The translations under genes and the position numbers were made by a program. DNA of 64,000 nt, from NCBI GenBank assembly GCA_020161365.1, contig JAIUNU010000005.1, positions 186,001-250,000 of the forward strand. Direction: 5' to 3'. The notes beneath the pieces were generated by a model. The model was not told the DNA's origin. It searched no databases and saw nothing but the letters and a program-made list of their open reading frames with translations. The stretch is from Pseudomonadota bacterium (lineage in GTDB: Bacteria > Pseudomonadota > Alphaproteobacteria > Caulobacterales > Caulobacteraceae). Shown in pieces: positions 25,703 to 35,746 of this stretch (the stretch's first letter is position 1; each line of letters starts with the position of its first letter).

Positions 25703-28700
25703 TTAGAAGCGATACTTCAGGCCCATGCCCACCGACCACAGGCTGGCGGCCTGGTCGACCGTCGGAACGGCCAGGCTGGCCGGCGAGGCGGTGGTGTAGC
25801 TGTAGCGATAGGCCGCGCAGGTCGGGTCCGCCGAACCGGCGGCCGTCCCGTCGGCCTTGGCGCACTGGGCGTTGACCACCACGCCGCCCGAGCGGCTGTT
25901 GGTGTACTCCTTGACCACGCCCCACTTTTTGTCGAGCAGGTTGCCCAGGTTCTGGACGTCCACGGTGAACAGCAGGCTGTGGCCGCGGATCGGCGAGGGG
26001 ATCTCCTGAGCGTACTGGAAGTCGATGCGGTCGACACTGGGGTTCTTGCCAAAGCCGCGCGGCACGATCTTGCCCATCGGCAGGCCGAACTGGTTGACCA
26101 GGGCCTTGAGCTTGTCGACCGAAGCCTGGCTGTCGAAGAACACCGTGGTGCCCGACGCGCTGACGAACTTCAGCGGGTTGGCCGCATCCGGGCTGTTCAG
26201 GTTCGGGATATAGGCCAGGGCGTCGTCGCGCGACACGCCGAAGGTGGGGTTACGACCGCCGGCCGGATCGGTCATCAGGAAGCTGATCGGGCGACCGTCG
26301 CGGCGCTCGCCGAACAGGGTGAAACGCGACACCCAGCCCGGACGCAGCTCGAGCTTGTAGCTCAGGTTCAGCTTCACCGAGTTGCGCAGCAGGTTGTTGG
26401 ACTTGCCCTTGGCCGCGCCGTTCGGATCCAGGTCGAAGCCCTGGTCGGCATAGTAGTTGCCGCTGGTGGCGTTACCGCCGGCGGTGGTGCCGAACTCCGA
26501 GATGCCGCCGTACTGGCGACCGTCCTGCCAGGTGTAGGCGGCCCAGGTGTCGACGCCGAAGATGTTGCGGCGGGCCGACAGGGCGACCGTGCGCGTCCAG
26601 TTCTTGGTCGACGGGTTGTAGGCCTGGATGTCGCCGAACAGACCCAGGTTGGCGAGGTCGGCGTTGGCGACGACCGGCAGGCCCAGGGCCGTGCGGGCCG
26701 TGTTGATCGCCGTGGCGTTGGCGCCCGGGATCACCAGGCCGTCGTAACGGATCCGGCCGTCCGGCGTGAGCTGCTGGACGCCGTTGATCGTCAGGCGACG
26801 GGCGCGGGCGTCGCGGAAGGCGACATTGACGTCCGACCAGCTGGCCACCGCGTCGACGCCCCAATCGATGCCGAACTGGGTGGTCTTGAACGAGAGGTTG
26901 GCCTTCCAGTCAGCGGCCATCTTGAAGCCGGGGGCCAGCGAGTTGGTGTAGGCGTTGCGACGGCTGGCGCTGTCGGCCGTCAGCAGGGTCTGGGCCACGG
27001 CCGCCGGGCTGGTGATGAACGAGGGCGAAGCCTTGTTGATCGTCAGCAAGGCGTTGCCGATCGACGGGTCGATGGCCTGGTTGGTGGCGGTATCGACGAA
27101 GGTGTCGTCGGCCGTCGAGAGCGTGCCGTTGGTGGTGCGCCGGATCGCGAAGCTGTTGGTCAGGGCGCCGGTGGTGCCGCCGTAGCTGTTGCCCAGGAAC
27201 ACGTCCGGCAGGCCGCCAGACACCAGGCCCAGGCCGCCCGACAGCTCGAACCAGTCACTGTTGTACTTGGCCGAGACGCGCGGCATCACCACGTCGATGC
27301 CGTCATAGGTGGTCTGGTTGGAATAGCCGTAGCGGTTGACGAAGTTGGTGTTCAGCGTCGGCTTCTTGTCGGCGGCGTAGTGGTCCCAGCGCACGCCGAA
27401 GTTCACGGTCAGGGCGTCGGTGACGTCCCAGGTGTCCTGGGCCAGCAGCGAGTGGACCTTGTAGTCCAGCACGGCGGCGGCGTCGGTGGCGGTGCCGGTC
27501 AGCGAGTTGCCGTACGACAGCTGGTTGGCCTGGCCCGCCTGGAACTCGGCGACGCTGTCGAAGTAGTAGACGCCGCGCGCGGCCTGCAGGAAGAGGTTGT
27601 AGATCTCCATCCCGCGATACTGGTAACCCAGCTTGATCTGGTGGTTGTCGAAGCGGGTGTAGTTGGCGACGAACGAGCCGGAGGTGTCCTTGGTCTTCAG
27701 GACGTTGGCCTGGCGGAACTGGTCGGGGCCGAAGTTGATCGACGGCACGCCCGACGAGCACGAGAAGGCCGCGCCGGTGCCGAAAGCCGCGTCCGTGCAG
27801 ATCGACACGTTGGCGAAGCCCTGGCCCACCGGCGGCAGCTGGCCGCGCTGATAACCGCGGAACGCCACGCGCGCTTCGGTCGCCAGGTCCGGGCTCCAGC
27901 GCGAGTTCAGCTGCAGGGCGTAGTTGTCCTCGTTCTCGGGCTGGACGTACCAGTTGGTGTCCAGGCTGATCGCGGTGGCCGAGGGGCTACGCTTCCAGAC
28001 CGAGCTGAAGGCGTGGCGGTAGGTGGCCGACAGGCGGTGCTTGTCGGTGATGTTGTAGTCGATCTTGATCGACGACTTCTCGTCGAGGATCGGCTCGACC
28101 AGCGCCACCGAGCCCGGCTTCAGCAGCGACGAGGCCGCGTAGCCGTTCCAGTTGGCGAGCACCGCGTCGATGTCGGCCTGGCTAGCGCCCGTACCGGTCG
28201 AGACGCCCGGGATGCGGTTGAAGGTGTTGGCGAAGCCGCCGCCGACCGGGCCCACGCCCGTGGTGTCGGAGCTGGAGAACTTCTCGTACGACGCCGCGAA
28301 GAACAGGCGGTCCTTGATGATCGGGCCCGAGAGGAAGAAGCCGTAATTGGTCTCGGCGATCTGGTTCTTCACCTTGCGGAAGCCGCTCAGCGGCGCCTGG
28401 AGCACGTCGTTGTTGGTGAAGCCGACGATCGGCAGCTTGTTGCCGACCAGACGCGTGGTGCGCTCGTTGGAGAACAGCGAGCCGTGGAAGTCGTTGCCGC
28501 CCGAGCGCATGATCAGGTTCAGCGCGCCGCCGGTGAAGTCGCCGTCTTCGACGTCGAACGGCACGGCCTGGATCGCGACCTGCTCCAGCGCCTCGAAGGA
28601 GATCGGGCCGCGGTTGGTCGACAGGCCGCCGGTGTTCAGGCCGTAGCTGTCGGCCGAGCGCACGCCGTCGATGGTGATGCGGTTGGCGCGCGGCGCCGAA

Positions 28701-29266
28701 CCGGCGATGTAGAGACCGCCCGACGGACCCGTGCCGCGGGCCACGAAGTCGAGGTTGGCCAGCGGGTCGCGGCGACCGATGTCGCGGATGTCGCGCTTGA
28801 CCGACACCACGGCGTCGATCTGGTCGCGGCCCAGCGTCGTACGCGAGCCGACATTGGCTAGCTGGCTGGTGGTGGCGTTCTTGGCGGCGGTAATGACGAT
28901 TTCCGACACTTCGCTGGCCGGAACCAGGGTCAGGCGCACGCGCTGGGCGTCGCCGACGTTCAGGAACAGGTCGCCCAGCGTCTGCGACGCGAAACCCTGG
29001 CCGGTGGCGGTGATCTTGTAGGGGCCGCCGACGCGCAGGCCGCGCGCGTCGAACGCGCCGGCTTCGTTGGTGACGACCACCTGGTCGGTGCCGCTGGGCA
29101 CGTGGGTGACGGTGACGGTGGCGCCGGCGATCGGCGCGCCCTTGTCATCGACGGTGACGCCGCGCACGGCGGCCGTGGTTTGCTGGGCGTGGACAGCCGG
29201 CGCGGCGAACGCGAACGACAACGCACCGAACGCCGCTCCCGCGGCGAGCTTGCGAGCGAAAGACAT
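25703..29266 (-). CDS. Oar-like TonB-dependent receptor
   Basis: A 1187-residue outer-membrane protein: signal peptide (residues 1-27, ending AVHA); a carboxypeptidase regulatory-like Ig domain (about 32-115; GAPIAGATVTVTHVPSG); a plug domain (about 125-290, with GGLYIAGSAPRANRITIDGV); and a long beta barrel ending in Phe (LKYRF). This is the Oar family, used for uptake or secretion of large substrates in Myxococcus and common in Caulobacter. It is alone in its unit, with a strong terminator behind it. Substrate unknown. Confidence 0.92.
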   Translation of the reverse strand: MSFARKLAAGAAFGALSFAFAAPAVHAQQTTAAVRGVTVDDKGAPIAGATVTVTHVPSGTDQVVVTNEAGAFDARGLRVGGPYKITATGQGFASQTLGDLFLNVGDAQRVRLTLVPASEVSEIVITAAKNATTSQLANVGSRTTLGRDQIDAVVSVKRDIRDIGRRDPLANLDFVARGTGPSGGLYIAGSAPRANRITIDGVRSADSYGLNTGGLSTNRGPISFEALEQVAIQAVPFDVEDGDFTGGALNLIMRSGGNDFHGSLFSNERTTRLVGNKLPIVGFTNNDVLQAPLSGFRKVKNQIAETNYGFFLSGPIIKDRLFFAASYEKFSSSDTTGVGPVGGGFANTFNRIPGVSTGTGASQADIDAVLANWNGYAASSLLKPGSVALVEPILDEKSSIKIDYNITDKHRLSATYRHAFSSVWKRSPSATAISLDTNWYVQPENEDNYALQLNSRWSPDLATEARVAFRGYQRGQLPPVGQGFANVSICTDAAFGTGAAFSCSSGVPSINFGPDQFRQANVLKTKDTSGSFVANYTRFDNHQIKLGYQYRGMEIYNLFLQAARGVYYFDSVAEFQAGQANQLSYGNSLTGTATDAAAVLDYKVHSLLAQDTWDVTDALTVNFGVRWDHYAADKKPTLNTNFVNRYGYSNQTTYDGIDVVMPRVSAKYNSDWFELSGGLGLVSGGLPDVFLGNSYGGTTGALTNSFAIRRTTNGTLSTADDTFVDTATNQAIDPSIGNALLTINKASPSFITSPAAVAQTLLTADSASRRNAYTNSLAPGFKMAADWKANLSFKTTQFGIDWGVDAVASWSDVNVAFRDARARRLTINGVQQLTPDGRIRYDGLVIPGANATAINTARTALGLPVVANADLANLGLFGDIQAYNPSTKNWTRTVALSARRNIFGVDTWAAYTWQDGRQYGGISEFGTTAGGNATSGNYYADQGFDLDPNGAAKGKSNNLLRNSVKLNLSYKLELRPGWVSRFTLFGERRDGRPISFLMTDPAGGRNPTFGVSRDDALAYIPNLNSPDAANPLKFVSASGTTVFFDSQASVDKLKALVNQFGLPMGKIVPRGFGKNPSVDRIDFQYAQEIPSPIRGHSLLFTVDVQNLGNLLDKKWGVVKEYTNSRSGGVVVNAQCAKADGTAAGSADPTCAAYRYSYTTASPASLAVPTVDQAASLWSVGMGLKYRF

Positions 29267-29372
29267 GGAACCCCCTCAGGTTGGCCACCCCTGAGAGTCG
29301 GGGCGGCTAACCTGCCCCGTACTGCGCTAAGTATGCAGAATGTTACTTTATTTGTGACGGTTTGCTGACAGT

Positions 29373-31799
29373 TCAGCCCGGGGCCTTGGAAATGAGCAGC
29401 TCTGCGTCGTCCGCCCCCGCCTCGTGCTCTCTGCGCATGCGTTGGGCGAGGTTCGAGACCAGAAAGCTCGGGATGTCGCTGACCGGCATCGGGCGGCCGA
29501 ACAGGAAGCCCTGGAACTGGTCGCAACGCATTTCGGCCAGTAACTGGGCCTGGGCCTGGGTTTCGACCCCTTCGGCGGTGACCTCGAGGTTCAAGGTCTG
29601 GCCTAGGAGGGCGATGGTGCGCAGGATGTCGGCGATGGCCGCATTGTCCTGCATCTCGGCCACGAACGAGCGGTCGATCTTGATCTTGTCGAACGGGAAC
29701 CGCCACAGGTAGGCGAGGCTGGAATAGCCGGTGCCGAAGTCGTCCATGGCGATCTTGACGCCCAGCGCCTTGAGGGCCGCCAGCTGTTCCAGGGTCTTGG
29801 CGCTGTCGTGCAGCAAGAGGCCCTCGGTGATCTCCAGTTCCAGGCGCGAAGGCGCCAGGCCCGACGTCGCCAGCGCCGCGCGGACCTGGTCGACGAGGTC
29901 GCCCGAGGCGAACTGGTTCGGCGACAGGTTGACCGCGACCGTCAGGTGCGCGGGCCAGGTGGCCGCGGTGCGGCAGGCCTCGGTCAGCACCCACTCGCCG
30001 ATCTTGCCGATCAGGCCCCACTGCTCGGCGCACTCGATGAAGTCGGACGGCGGCACCAGGCCCCGGGTGGGGTGCTGCCAGCGCAGCAACGCCTCGAAGC
30101 CGGTCGTTTCATTGTCGCGGCGGCCGATCAGTGGCTGGAAGAACAGCTTCAGCTCGTCGCGCGCCAGGGCCTCGCGCAGGTCCAGCTCCAGGGCGCGGCG
30201 CTCCTGCGCCAGGACGTCCATGGCCGTCTCGAAGAACCGATAGGCGCCTCGGCCGTCGCCCTTGGCGCGGTAGAGGGCCAGGTCGGCGTTTTTGAGCAGG
30301 CTGTCGGGATCGTGGGCGTCCTGCGGGGCCACCGCGATGCCGACGCTGGCGCCGATTAGCACGTTGTGGCGGAAGATGTCGTAGGGCGCCGAGAGCGTCT
30401 CGACGATCGACAGCGCCAGGGTCGCCAGGGCCTCGCGGTTCGGCGCAGGGGCGCAGATCACCGCGAACTCGTCGCCGCCCAGGCGGGCGACCATGCCCGC
30501 GTCGCCGACGCAGGTCCGCAGCCGCGAGGCCACCTGCACCAGCAGGGCGTCGCCCACCGGATGGCCCAGGCTGTCGTTGACGCCCTTGAAGTGGTCGAGG
30601 TCCAGGCACATCACGGCGCAGCCCGCACCCGCCTCGCGCCCGTGCTCCAGCCAGGCCTGGCCCAGCGACTGCAGGAGCGACAGGCGGTTGGGCAGCTGGG
30701 TCAGGACGTCGTAGTGCGCCAGGCGCGAAATCCGCTCCTGGTCTTCGCGGGCCTGGGTGATGTCGGCGCCGACACCCCGGAAGCCGATGAAGCAGCCGTC
30801 GAGGTCATGCACCGGCTTGGCCGACAGCGACCACCAGTGGGCCGTCTGGGACTCGGTGTCCGGACCGCTGGTGATCGAGACGACCATGTCGCGGAAGGTC
30901 TTCTGCTCGGCGAACAGAGCCGAGAGGGCGGCGAACGCTCCGCCGGGACCCTCGGCCGCGCTGCACAGGTCCGACATCGGCTGGCCCAGCAGGGCCTCTT
31001 TCGGCACGCCGGCGGCGGCGGCCATGCGGTCTGAGACGTAGGTCAGGCGACCCGAGGCGTCGACTTCCCAAAGCCAGTCGCTGGCGCCTTCCTCGAAGTC
31101 GGAGAGCAGCAGGCTGACGACCTGCTTCTGCTTTTCCAACTCATCGGAGGCGATCAGACGCTCGACGAAAATCCGGGCGTGCGACAGGCACGAGACGGTG
31201 ACGACCGCGTAGCAGAACAGCAGCAGGCCGCCCAAGGCGTAGAGGATCGGATCGCCGCTCTTCGCCAGCATGTAGAACGAGCCCAGCACCATCGGCGTCG
31301 AGTAGGCCATGGCGGCGGCGGGCAGGGTCAGCAGGGCGAAGCCGCCACAGCCGACCATCCCGGCCGTCACCGAGGCGACCATCATCGGCATGGCGCTGTT
31401 GTCGCCGGGGCGCAGGGTCATCAGGGGCAGGGCGCCCCAGAGGCAGCCCAGAACGCCGGCCTGCAGGGCGATGCGACGAACGCCCCGCGCCGAGACCGCG
31501 GCCTTTCCGCTTTTGCGGTGTTGAGCGGCCACCCAGCCGCGAAGCCCCAGCAGGGCGTAGCTCATCACCAGCGCGGCCCAGACGCCGATCGCGACGCGGT
31601 GCGGGTGAGTCAGGCCCGCCATGGACACCAGGAAGGCGATGGCGATGTTGGCGCTCATCATCACCGGCGTCATGCGCAGGATGCTCTGCACCTGCTCCAT
31701 GCGCACACGGCCGGCCAGCGCCTCAGGGGCGTCCGCCAGCGCGGGGACCTGGAGGGAGGCGACGGCGCGATGGAGCAGCGAACTGATGGTGGCGCGCAC
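29373..31799 (-). CDS. Membrane PAS-GGDEF-EAL protein (c-di-GMP turnover)
   Basis: An 808-residue inner-membrane protein. Residues about 40-215 hold six or so hydrophobic helices, followed by a PAS domain (about 230-350), GGDEF (intact GGDEF near residue 440) and EAL (EALLRW near 568; DDFGTGYSS; KIDRSFV). The residues needed for both diguanylate cyclase and phosphodiesterase activity appear present; which one dominates cannot be read. The start at 31799 is the first ATG of the frame. Single gene. Confidence 0.92.
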   Translation of the reverse strand: MRATISSLLHRAVASLQVPALADAPEALAGRVRMEQVQSILRMTPVMMSANIAIAFLVSMAGLTHPHRVAIGVWAALVMSYALLGLRGWVAAQHRKSGKAAVSARGVRRIALQAGVLGCLWGALPLMTLRPGDNSAMPMMVASVTAGMVGCGGFALLTLPAAAMAYSTPMVLGSFYMLAKSGDPILYALGGLLLFCYAVVTVSCLSHARIFVERLIASDELEKQKQVVSLLLSDFEEGASDWLWEVDASGRLTYVSDRMAAAAGVPKEALLGQPMSDLCSAAEGPGGAFAALSALFAEQKTFRDMVVSITSGPDTESQTAHWWSLSAKPVHDLDGCFIGFRGVGADITQAREDQERISRLAHYDVLTQLPNRLSLLQSLGQAWLEHGREAGAGCAVMCLDLDHFKGVNDSLGHPVGDALLVQVASRLRTCVGDAGMVARLGGDEFAVICAPAPNREALATLALSIVETLSAPYDIFRHNVLIGASVGIAVAPQDAHDPDSLLKNADLALYRAKGDGRGAYRFFETAMDVLAQERRALELDLREALARDELKLFFQPLIGRRDNETTGFEALLRWQHPTRGLVPPSDFIECAEQWGLIGKIGEWVLTEACRTAATWPAHLTVAVNLSPNQFASGDLVDQVRAALATSGLAPSRLELEITEGLLLHDSAKTLEQLAALKALGVKIAMDDFGTGYSSLAYLWRFPFDKIKIDRSFVAEMQDNAAIADILRTIALLGQTLNLEVTAEGVETQAQAQLLAEMRCDQFQGFLFGRPMPVSDIPSFLVSNLAQRMRREHEAGADDAELLISKAPG

Positions 31800-31906
31800 G
31801 CGCGATCCTTGGTCTTCCGGAACCGAGATTTCCCCGCCAGAACATCGTTCTTTTCGGTAAATCCGGGGTTAAGTCGCCTGCGGGCGACAAGATGACGCGG
31901 GCCAGC

Positions 31907-31938
31907 AAAAAGGCCGCCGTTCCGGAGAACGGCGGCCC
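31907..31938 (-). terminator. Rho-independent terminator of typA
   Basis: An 11-bp stem, GGCCGCCGTTC with GAACGGCGGCC, loop CGGA, followed on the minus strand by a T run (complement of AAAAA). It lies about 20 bases after the stop at 31959. Confidence 0.88.
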
Positions 31939-31958
31939 TTCAGGTCGGATCGAGAACC

Positions 31959-33794
31959 CTAGTCTTCCTTCGTGCGCTTCTTGCGGAACGAGGGGTTCAG
32001 CTGCTGCTTGCGCAGGCGGATGTTCTTCGGCGTCACCTCAACCAGTTCATCGTCCTCGATATAGGCGATGGCCTGTTCCAGGGTCATGCGGCGCGGCGGG
32101 GTCAGGCGGATCGACTCGTCCTTGCCCGAGGCGCGGACGTTGGTCAGCTGCTTGGCCTTCATCGGGTTGACGTCCAGGTCGTCCGAGCGGCTGTTTTCGC
32201 CGATGATCATGCCCTGGTACGTCTTCTCGCCCGCGCCGACGAACATCACGCCGCGCTCTTCCAGGTTCCACAGGGCGTAGGCCGCCGTTTCACCGTCCGA
32301 GTTGCTGACGAGCACGCCCTTGCGTTGCTGGTCGATCGGGCCCTTGTGCGGCTCGTAGTGGCTGAACACGCGGTTCAGCACGCCCGAACCGCGCGTATCG
32401 GTCAGGAACTCGCCCTGGTAGCCGATCAGCGAGCGCGACGGCGACAGGAGGGTGATGCGGGTCTTGCCCGCGCCCGACGGACCCATGTCCTTCAGCTCAG
32501 CCTTACGGGCCGACAGCTTTTCGATGACGATGCCGGTGAACTCGTCGTCCACGTCGATCATCACGTCTTCCATCGGCTCCAGGCGCTGTCCGGTCTCCGG
32601 ATCCTGCTGGAACACCACGCGCGGACGCGAGATCGAGACCTCGAAGCCTTCGCGGCGCATGTTCTCGATCAGCACGCCCAGCTGCAGTTCGCCGCGGCCG
32701 GCGACTTCATAGGCGTCCTTTTCCGAGGTCTCGGTGACGCGGATGGCCACGTTGCTCTCGGCTTCCTTCAGCAGGCGGTCGCGGATGACCCGCGACTGGA
32801 CCTTGTCGCCTTCGCGGCCGGCCAGCGGGCTGTCGTTGACCGAGACGGTCATCGAGATGGTCGGCGGGTCGATCGGCTGGGCGGGCAGGGCTTCCGTCAC
32901 GTCCATGGCGCAGAGCGTGTCGGCCACGGTGGCCTTGCTCATACCGGCGATGGCGACGATGTCGCCCGCCTCGGCGCCTTCGTCGACCGGCTGGCGCTTC
33001 AGGCCGCGGAAGGCCAGCACCTTGGTGATGCGGCCGCGCTCGATCTCGTTGCCGTTACGGTCCAGGGCGTGGATGGCCATGCCGGGGACGGCCTTGCCGC
33101 TGGCGATACGACCGGTCAGTAGGCGGCCCAGGAAGGGATCCGACTCGATCAGCACGTTCAGCATCTGGAACGGTTTGTCCTTGTTCTCGGCCACCTTGGG
33201 CGGCGGAACGTGGCGGACGATCAGGTCGAACAGCGGGGCCAGCGTGTCGCTGGGCTGGTTCAGGTCCAGCGTGGCCCAGCCGGCGCGGCCCGAGGCGTAG
33301 ATGTGCGGGAAGTCCAGCTGCTCGTCCGTGGCGCCGATCGCGGCGAACAGGTCAAAGGCGGCGTTGTGGACGCGGTCCGGATCGGCGTGGGCGCGGTCGA
33401 CCTTGTTGATGCAGAGGATCGGGCGCAGGCCCATCTTCAGCGCCTTGGTCAGCACGAACTTGGTTTGCGGCATGACGCCTTCCTCGGCGTCGACCAGCAG
33501 GACGCAGCCGTCCACCATGCCCAGGATCCGCTCCACCTCGCCGCCGAAGTCGGCGTGGCCGGGGGTGTCGATGATGTTGATGCGGGTTTCGCCCGCCTCG
33601 CCGTTCCACAGCACAGAAGTGCACTTGGCGAGAATCGTGATGCCGCGCTCGCGCTCCTGGTCGTTGGAGTCCATCGCCCGTTCGGTCGTGGCTTCGTTGG
33701 CGCGGAAGACGCCCGACTGGGCCAGCAGCTGGTCGACGAGGGTGGTCTTGCCATGATCGACGTGCGCGATGATGGCGATATTTCGCATGTTCAT
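31959..33794 (-). CDS. typA: Translational GTPase TypA/BipA
   Basis: A 611-residue ribosome-associated GTPase. G motifs: AHVDHGKTT at residues 10-18, the switch region with RERGITI, DTPGHADFGGEVER and NKVD. EF-G-like domains and the TypA-specific C-terminus (lysine-rich, ending about residue 611) follow. It acts in ribosome assembly and stress or cold adaptation. Two adjacent ATG codons (33794 and 33788) are possible starts. Confidence 0.97.
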   Translation of the reverse strand: MNMRNIAIIAHVDHGKTTLVDQLLAQSGVFRANEATTERAMDSNDQERERGITILAKCTSVLWNGEAGETRINIIDTPGHADFGGEVERILGMVDGCVLLVDAEEGVMPQTKFVLTKALKMGLRPILCINKVDRAHADPDRVHNAAFDLFAAIGATDEQLDFPHIYASGRAGWATLDLNQPSDTLAPLFDLIVRHVPPPKVAENKDKPFQMLNVLIESDPFLGRLLTGRIASGKAVPGMAIHALDRNGNEIERGRITKVLAFRGLKRQPVDEGAEAGDIVAIAGMSKATVADTLCAMDVTEALPAQPIDPPTISMTVSVNDSPLAGREGDKVQSRVIRDRLLKEAESNVAIRVTETSEKDAYEVAGRGELQLGVLIENMRREGFEVSISRPRVVFQQDPETGQRLEPMEDVMIDVDDEFTGIVIEKLSARKAELKDMGPSGAGKTRITLLSPSRSLIGYQGEFLTDTRGSGVLNRVFSHYEPHKGPIDQQRKGVLVSNSDGETAAYALWNLEERGVMFVGAGEKTYQGMIIGENSRSDDLDVNPMKAKQLTNVRASGKDESIRLTPPRRMTLEQAIAYIEDDELVEVTPKNIRLRKQQLNPSFRKKRTKED

Positions 33795-34113
33795 GGGAGC
33801 GGGCGGACTTTCGGGAGGAATAGGGATGACGCATCGCGTCAGGCGCGCGGCTTTTACGCGAACGCGTACAATTTATCCACCCCCGACGATTGGAAACACT
33901 TGTCGCAGGACACCGGTGTCATTGCGAAAGTCTCATTCCGCTTGAGTTTGCGGTGTCTTCTCATCCGAGACGGTTTCATACGCAACAAATTGTGCAGTGC
34001 AATATGCCCGCTTTTTGGGCGGTTTCGCAGAGCGCTGTTCCGCAATCCCCGTGATCAAAGGGGTTTGTGGCGGGTGCGCTGCAAAAAAAAGACATCAAAC
34101 GCTTGTTTTCCGC

Positions 34114-34142
34114 TTGCCTAATTTTGCGCCGCACTCTAGAAA
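34114..34142 (+). promoter_or_regulatory. Putative sigma-70-type promoter for a small RNA
   Basis: TTGCCT at 34114-34119 and TAGAAA at 34137-34142, spaced 17 bases, about seven bases before the proposed RNA start. It is a plausible housekeeping promoter pointing at a strong terminator with no gene between. Confidence 0.45.
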
Positions 34143-34148
34143 CAATCC

Positions 34149-34232
34149 TGTGAGGCGGCGCTGCCGCTTCTGCCCTTCCTGGGCGTTTCCTCCCTAATGA
34201 ACTGGCCCGGTGGTTTCACCGGGCTTTTTTTT
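34149..34232 (+). ncRNA. Candidate small regulatory RNA, about 84 nt
   Basis: A stretch without coding potential between a fair promoter (34114-34142) and a very strong terminator (34205-34232). Two short hairpins can form (GGCGGC-GCT-GCCGC and GCCC-TTCCT-GGGC). Between them and the terminator is an unpaired CU-rich segment (TTTCCTCCCTAAT) able to pair with Shine-Dalgarno sequences. Alphaproteobacteria use such CCUCC loops in several small RNAs; no family is assigned here. Confidence 0.5.
34205..34232 (+). terminator. Strong rho-independent terminator with no gene before it
   Basis: Perfect 8-bp stem GCCCGGTG / CACCGGGC, loop GTTT, then eight T. Both neighbouring genes are on the minus strand, so it must end an unannotated plus-strand transcript. 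Confidence 0.85.
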
Positions 34233-34294
34233 GGCCTGAGCGGCGACAGGCGTCGTTGATCAAGGACAACGCTGAGCGGCGTGTCGCTGGGCGG

Positions 34295-35236
34295 CTACTT
34301 CAGCGTCGCCAGATCCAGTCCGGCCAGCGCCCGGGTCAGGGCTTCGGCGTGCGCCGTCAGCTTCGCCAGGCCCTCGGTGGGCGCGCGGGTCACTTCATCC
34401 ATATAGAGCGCCCGGTTGATCTCGATCTGCAGGGCGTGGGTGCGCCGGGCGGGGCGGCCGTAGTGCTCGGTGGTGTAGCCGCCGGCATAGGGCGCGTTGC
34501 GGGTGACGTTGTAACCCAGCGTTTCCAGCTCGCGTTCGACCAGCGCGGTCAGCTTGGGCGAACAGGCCGCGCCGAAACGATCGCCCAGCACGATGTCGCA
34601 GGAGCCTCCGCCCTTGGTGCGTTGCCCGCGCGCGGCGACGGCCGGCATCGAGTGCCAGTCGATCAGGATCGCCGCGCCGTGGGCGGCCCGCGCCGCGGCC
34701 AGCTGGCGGTCCAGCGCGTCGTGATAGGGCCGATGCGCGAGCTCGACCCGCGCCCTGGCCTCCTCGAACGCCAGCTTGCGGCCATAGATCGGACGGCCCT
34801 CGCCGGCCACGCGGGGAATCGTGCCCAGCCCGGCCGCCACGCGCGCGGTTCGACCCTGGGCGTAGTCGGGCAGATCCCCGTCGAACATCGCCGGGTCCAT
34901 TTCCCACGGTTCGCGGTTGAGATCGACATAGGCGCGGGCGAAGCGGGCCCGCACCACGGCCGCGCCCAGCGCAGGCGCGCGGGCGATCACCTGATCGATA
35001 AAGGCGTCCTCCGAGGCGCGCAGCGTTTCCAGCGGCAGGCGGACGGCCGCGACCATCTCGTCGGGATAGACATTTCCGGAGTGCGGCGAGGCGAACACCA
35101 GGGCCGTGGGCGGCGGCGCCCCGACCGGCGCCGCGCGCAGCACCTCGAACGCCGGCCCCGCGAAGGTCTCCAGCGGCGGGCTCGAGAGCGCGTCGCCGGC
35201 TCTCGAATCGTCGGGAAGGGGGCGCCACGCGCTCAT
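34295..35236 (-). CDS. N-formylglutamate amidohydrolase family protein
   Basis: A 313-residue member of the FGase/HutG family: FASPHSGNVYPDE (His for metal), AYVDLNREPWEMDP, ILIDWHSMP and QIEINRALYMDE. The family hydrolyses N-formylglutamate or related amides. The gene lies back to back with cpdR, an arrangement also seen in other alphaproteobacteria, and is not in a histidine-use cluster here. The start at 35236 is the first good ATG. Confidence 0.92.
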   Translation of the reverse strand: MSAWRPLPDDSRAGDALSSPPLETFAGPAFEVLRAAPVGAPPPTALVFASPHSGNVYPDEMVAAVRLPLETLRASEDAFIDQVIARAPALGAAVVRARFARAYVDLNREPWEMDPAMFDGDLPDYAQGRTARVAAGLGTIPRVAGEGRPIYGRKLAFEEARARVELAHRPYHDALDRQLAAARAAHGAAILIDWHSMPAVAARGQRTKGGGSCDIVLGDRFGAACSPKLTALVERELETLGYNVTRNAPYAGGYTTEHYGRPARRTHALQIEINRALYMDEVTRAPTEGLAKLTAHAEALTRALAGLDLATLK

Positions 35237-35389
35237 GCTTCATCATCGAAGCGTCGCGGCGCGGGGTCAAACCTCAATCGTCGTCAATAATCCGTCCACA
35301 GCCGCGACGTTTAGGTTCATCCCCGATTTACGGACGGGGCGCTAAGGTGGATCCTCTATCGACGACCTTGACCCCGGACACGTGACCTC

Positions 35390-35746
35390 ATGGCCCGCAT
35401 CCTCCTCGCCGAAGACGACGACTCCCTCCGCGGCTTCCTGGCTCGCGCGCTGGAACGCGCCGGCTTTGAAGTCCAGGCCTGCGCCGACGGCGAGGAAGCC
35501 GTCCAGCACCTGGAACATCCCTGGGACCTCCTGCTGACCGACATCGTCATGCCGGGCATGGACGGCATCGAGGTGGCCCGCCAGGCCGCCGCCCGCGACC
35601 CGTCTTTGCGCATCATGTTCATCACCGGCTTCGCCGCCGTGGCCCTCTCGGCCCAGGACCGCGCGCCCGCCGGCGCCAAGGTGCTGTCCAAGCCCGTCCA
35701 CCTGCGCGACCTCGTCGCCGAGGTGGAAAAGATGATGGCCGCCTGA
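35390..35746 (+). CDS. cpdR: Single-domain response regulator CpdR
   Basis: A 118-residue stand-alone receiver domain: acidic pocket EDDD at residues 8-11, phospho-acceptor Asp51 in LTDIVMPGMDG, Thr in FITGFAA, and Lys in LSKPVHL. In Caulobacter CpdR is phosphorylated through CckA-ChpT; unphosphorylated CpdR primes ClpXP at the pole to degrade cell-cycle proteins, including the phosphodiesterase PdeA. Length, Asp position and the FGase neighbour all fit. Divergent from the FGase gene. Confidence 0.92.
   Translation: MARILLAEDDDSLRGFLARALERAGFEVQACADGEEAVQHLEHPWDLLLTDIVMPGMDGIEVARQAAARDPSLRIMFITGFAAVALSAQDRAPAGAKVLSKPVHLRDLVAEVEKMMAA

Noticed and set aside
25979..28861. 960-residue open frame on the plus strand
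   Set aside because: It lies wholly antisense to the Oar-like receptor; its Arg/Val/Gly-rich sequence is a codon-bias shadow and no domain is recognisable.
34295..35236. Calling the amidohydrolase hutG
   Set aside because: No histidine-use genes are nearby, and the gene pairs with cpdR in other alphaproteobacteria; a histidine pathway role is not supported.
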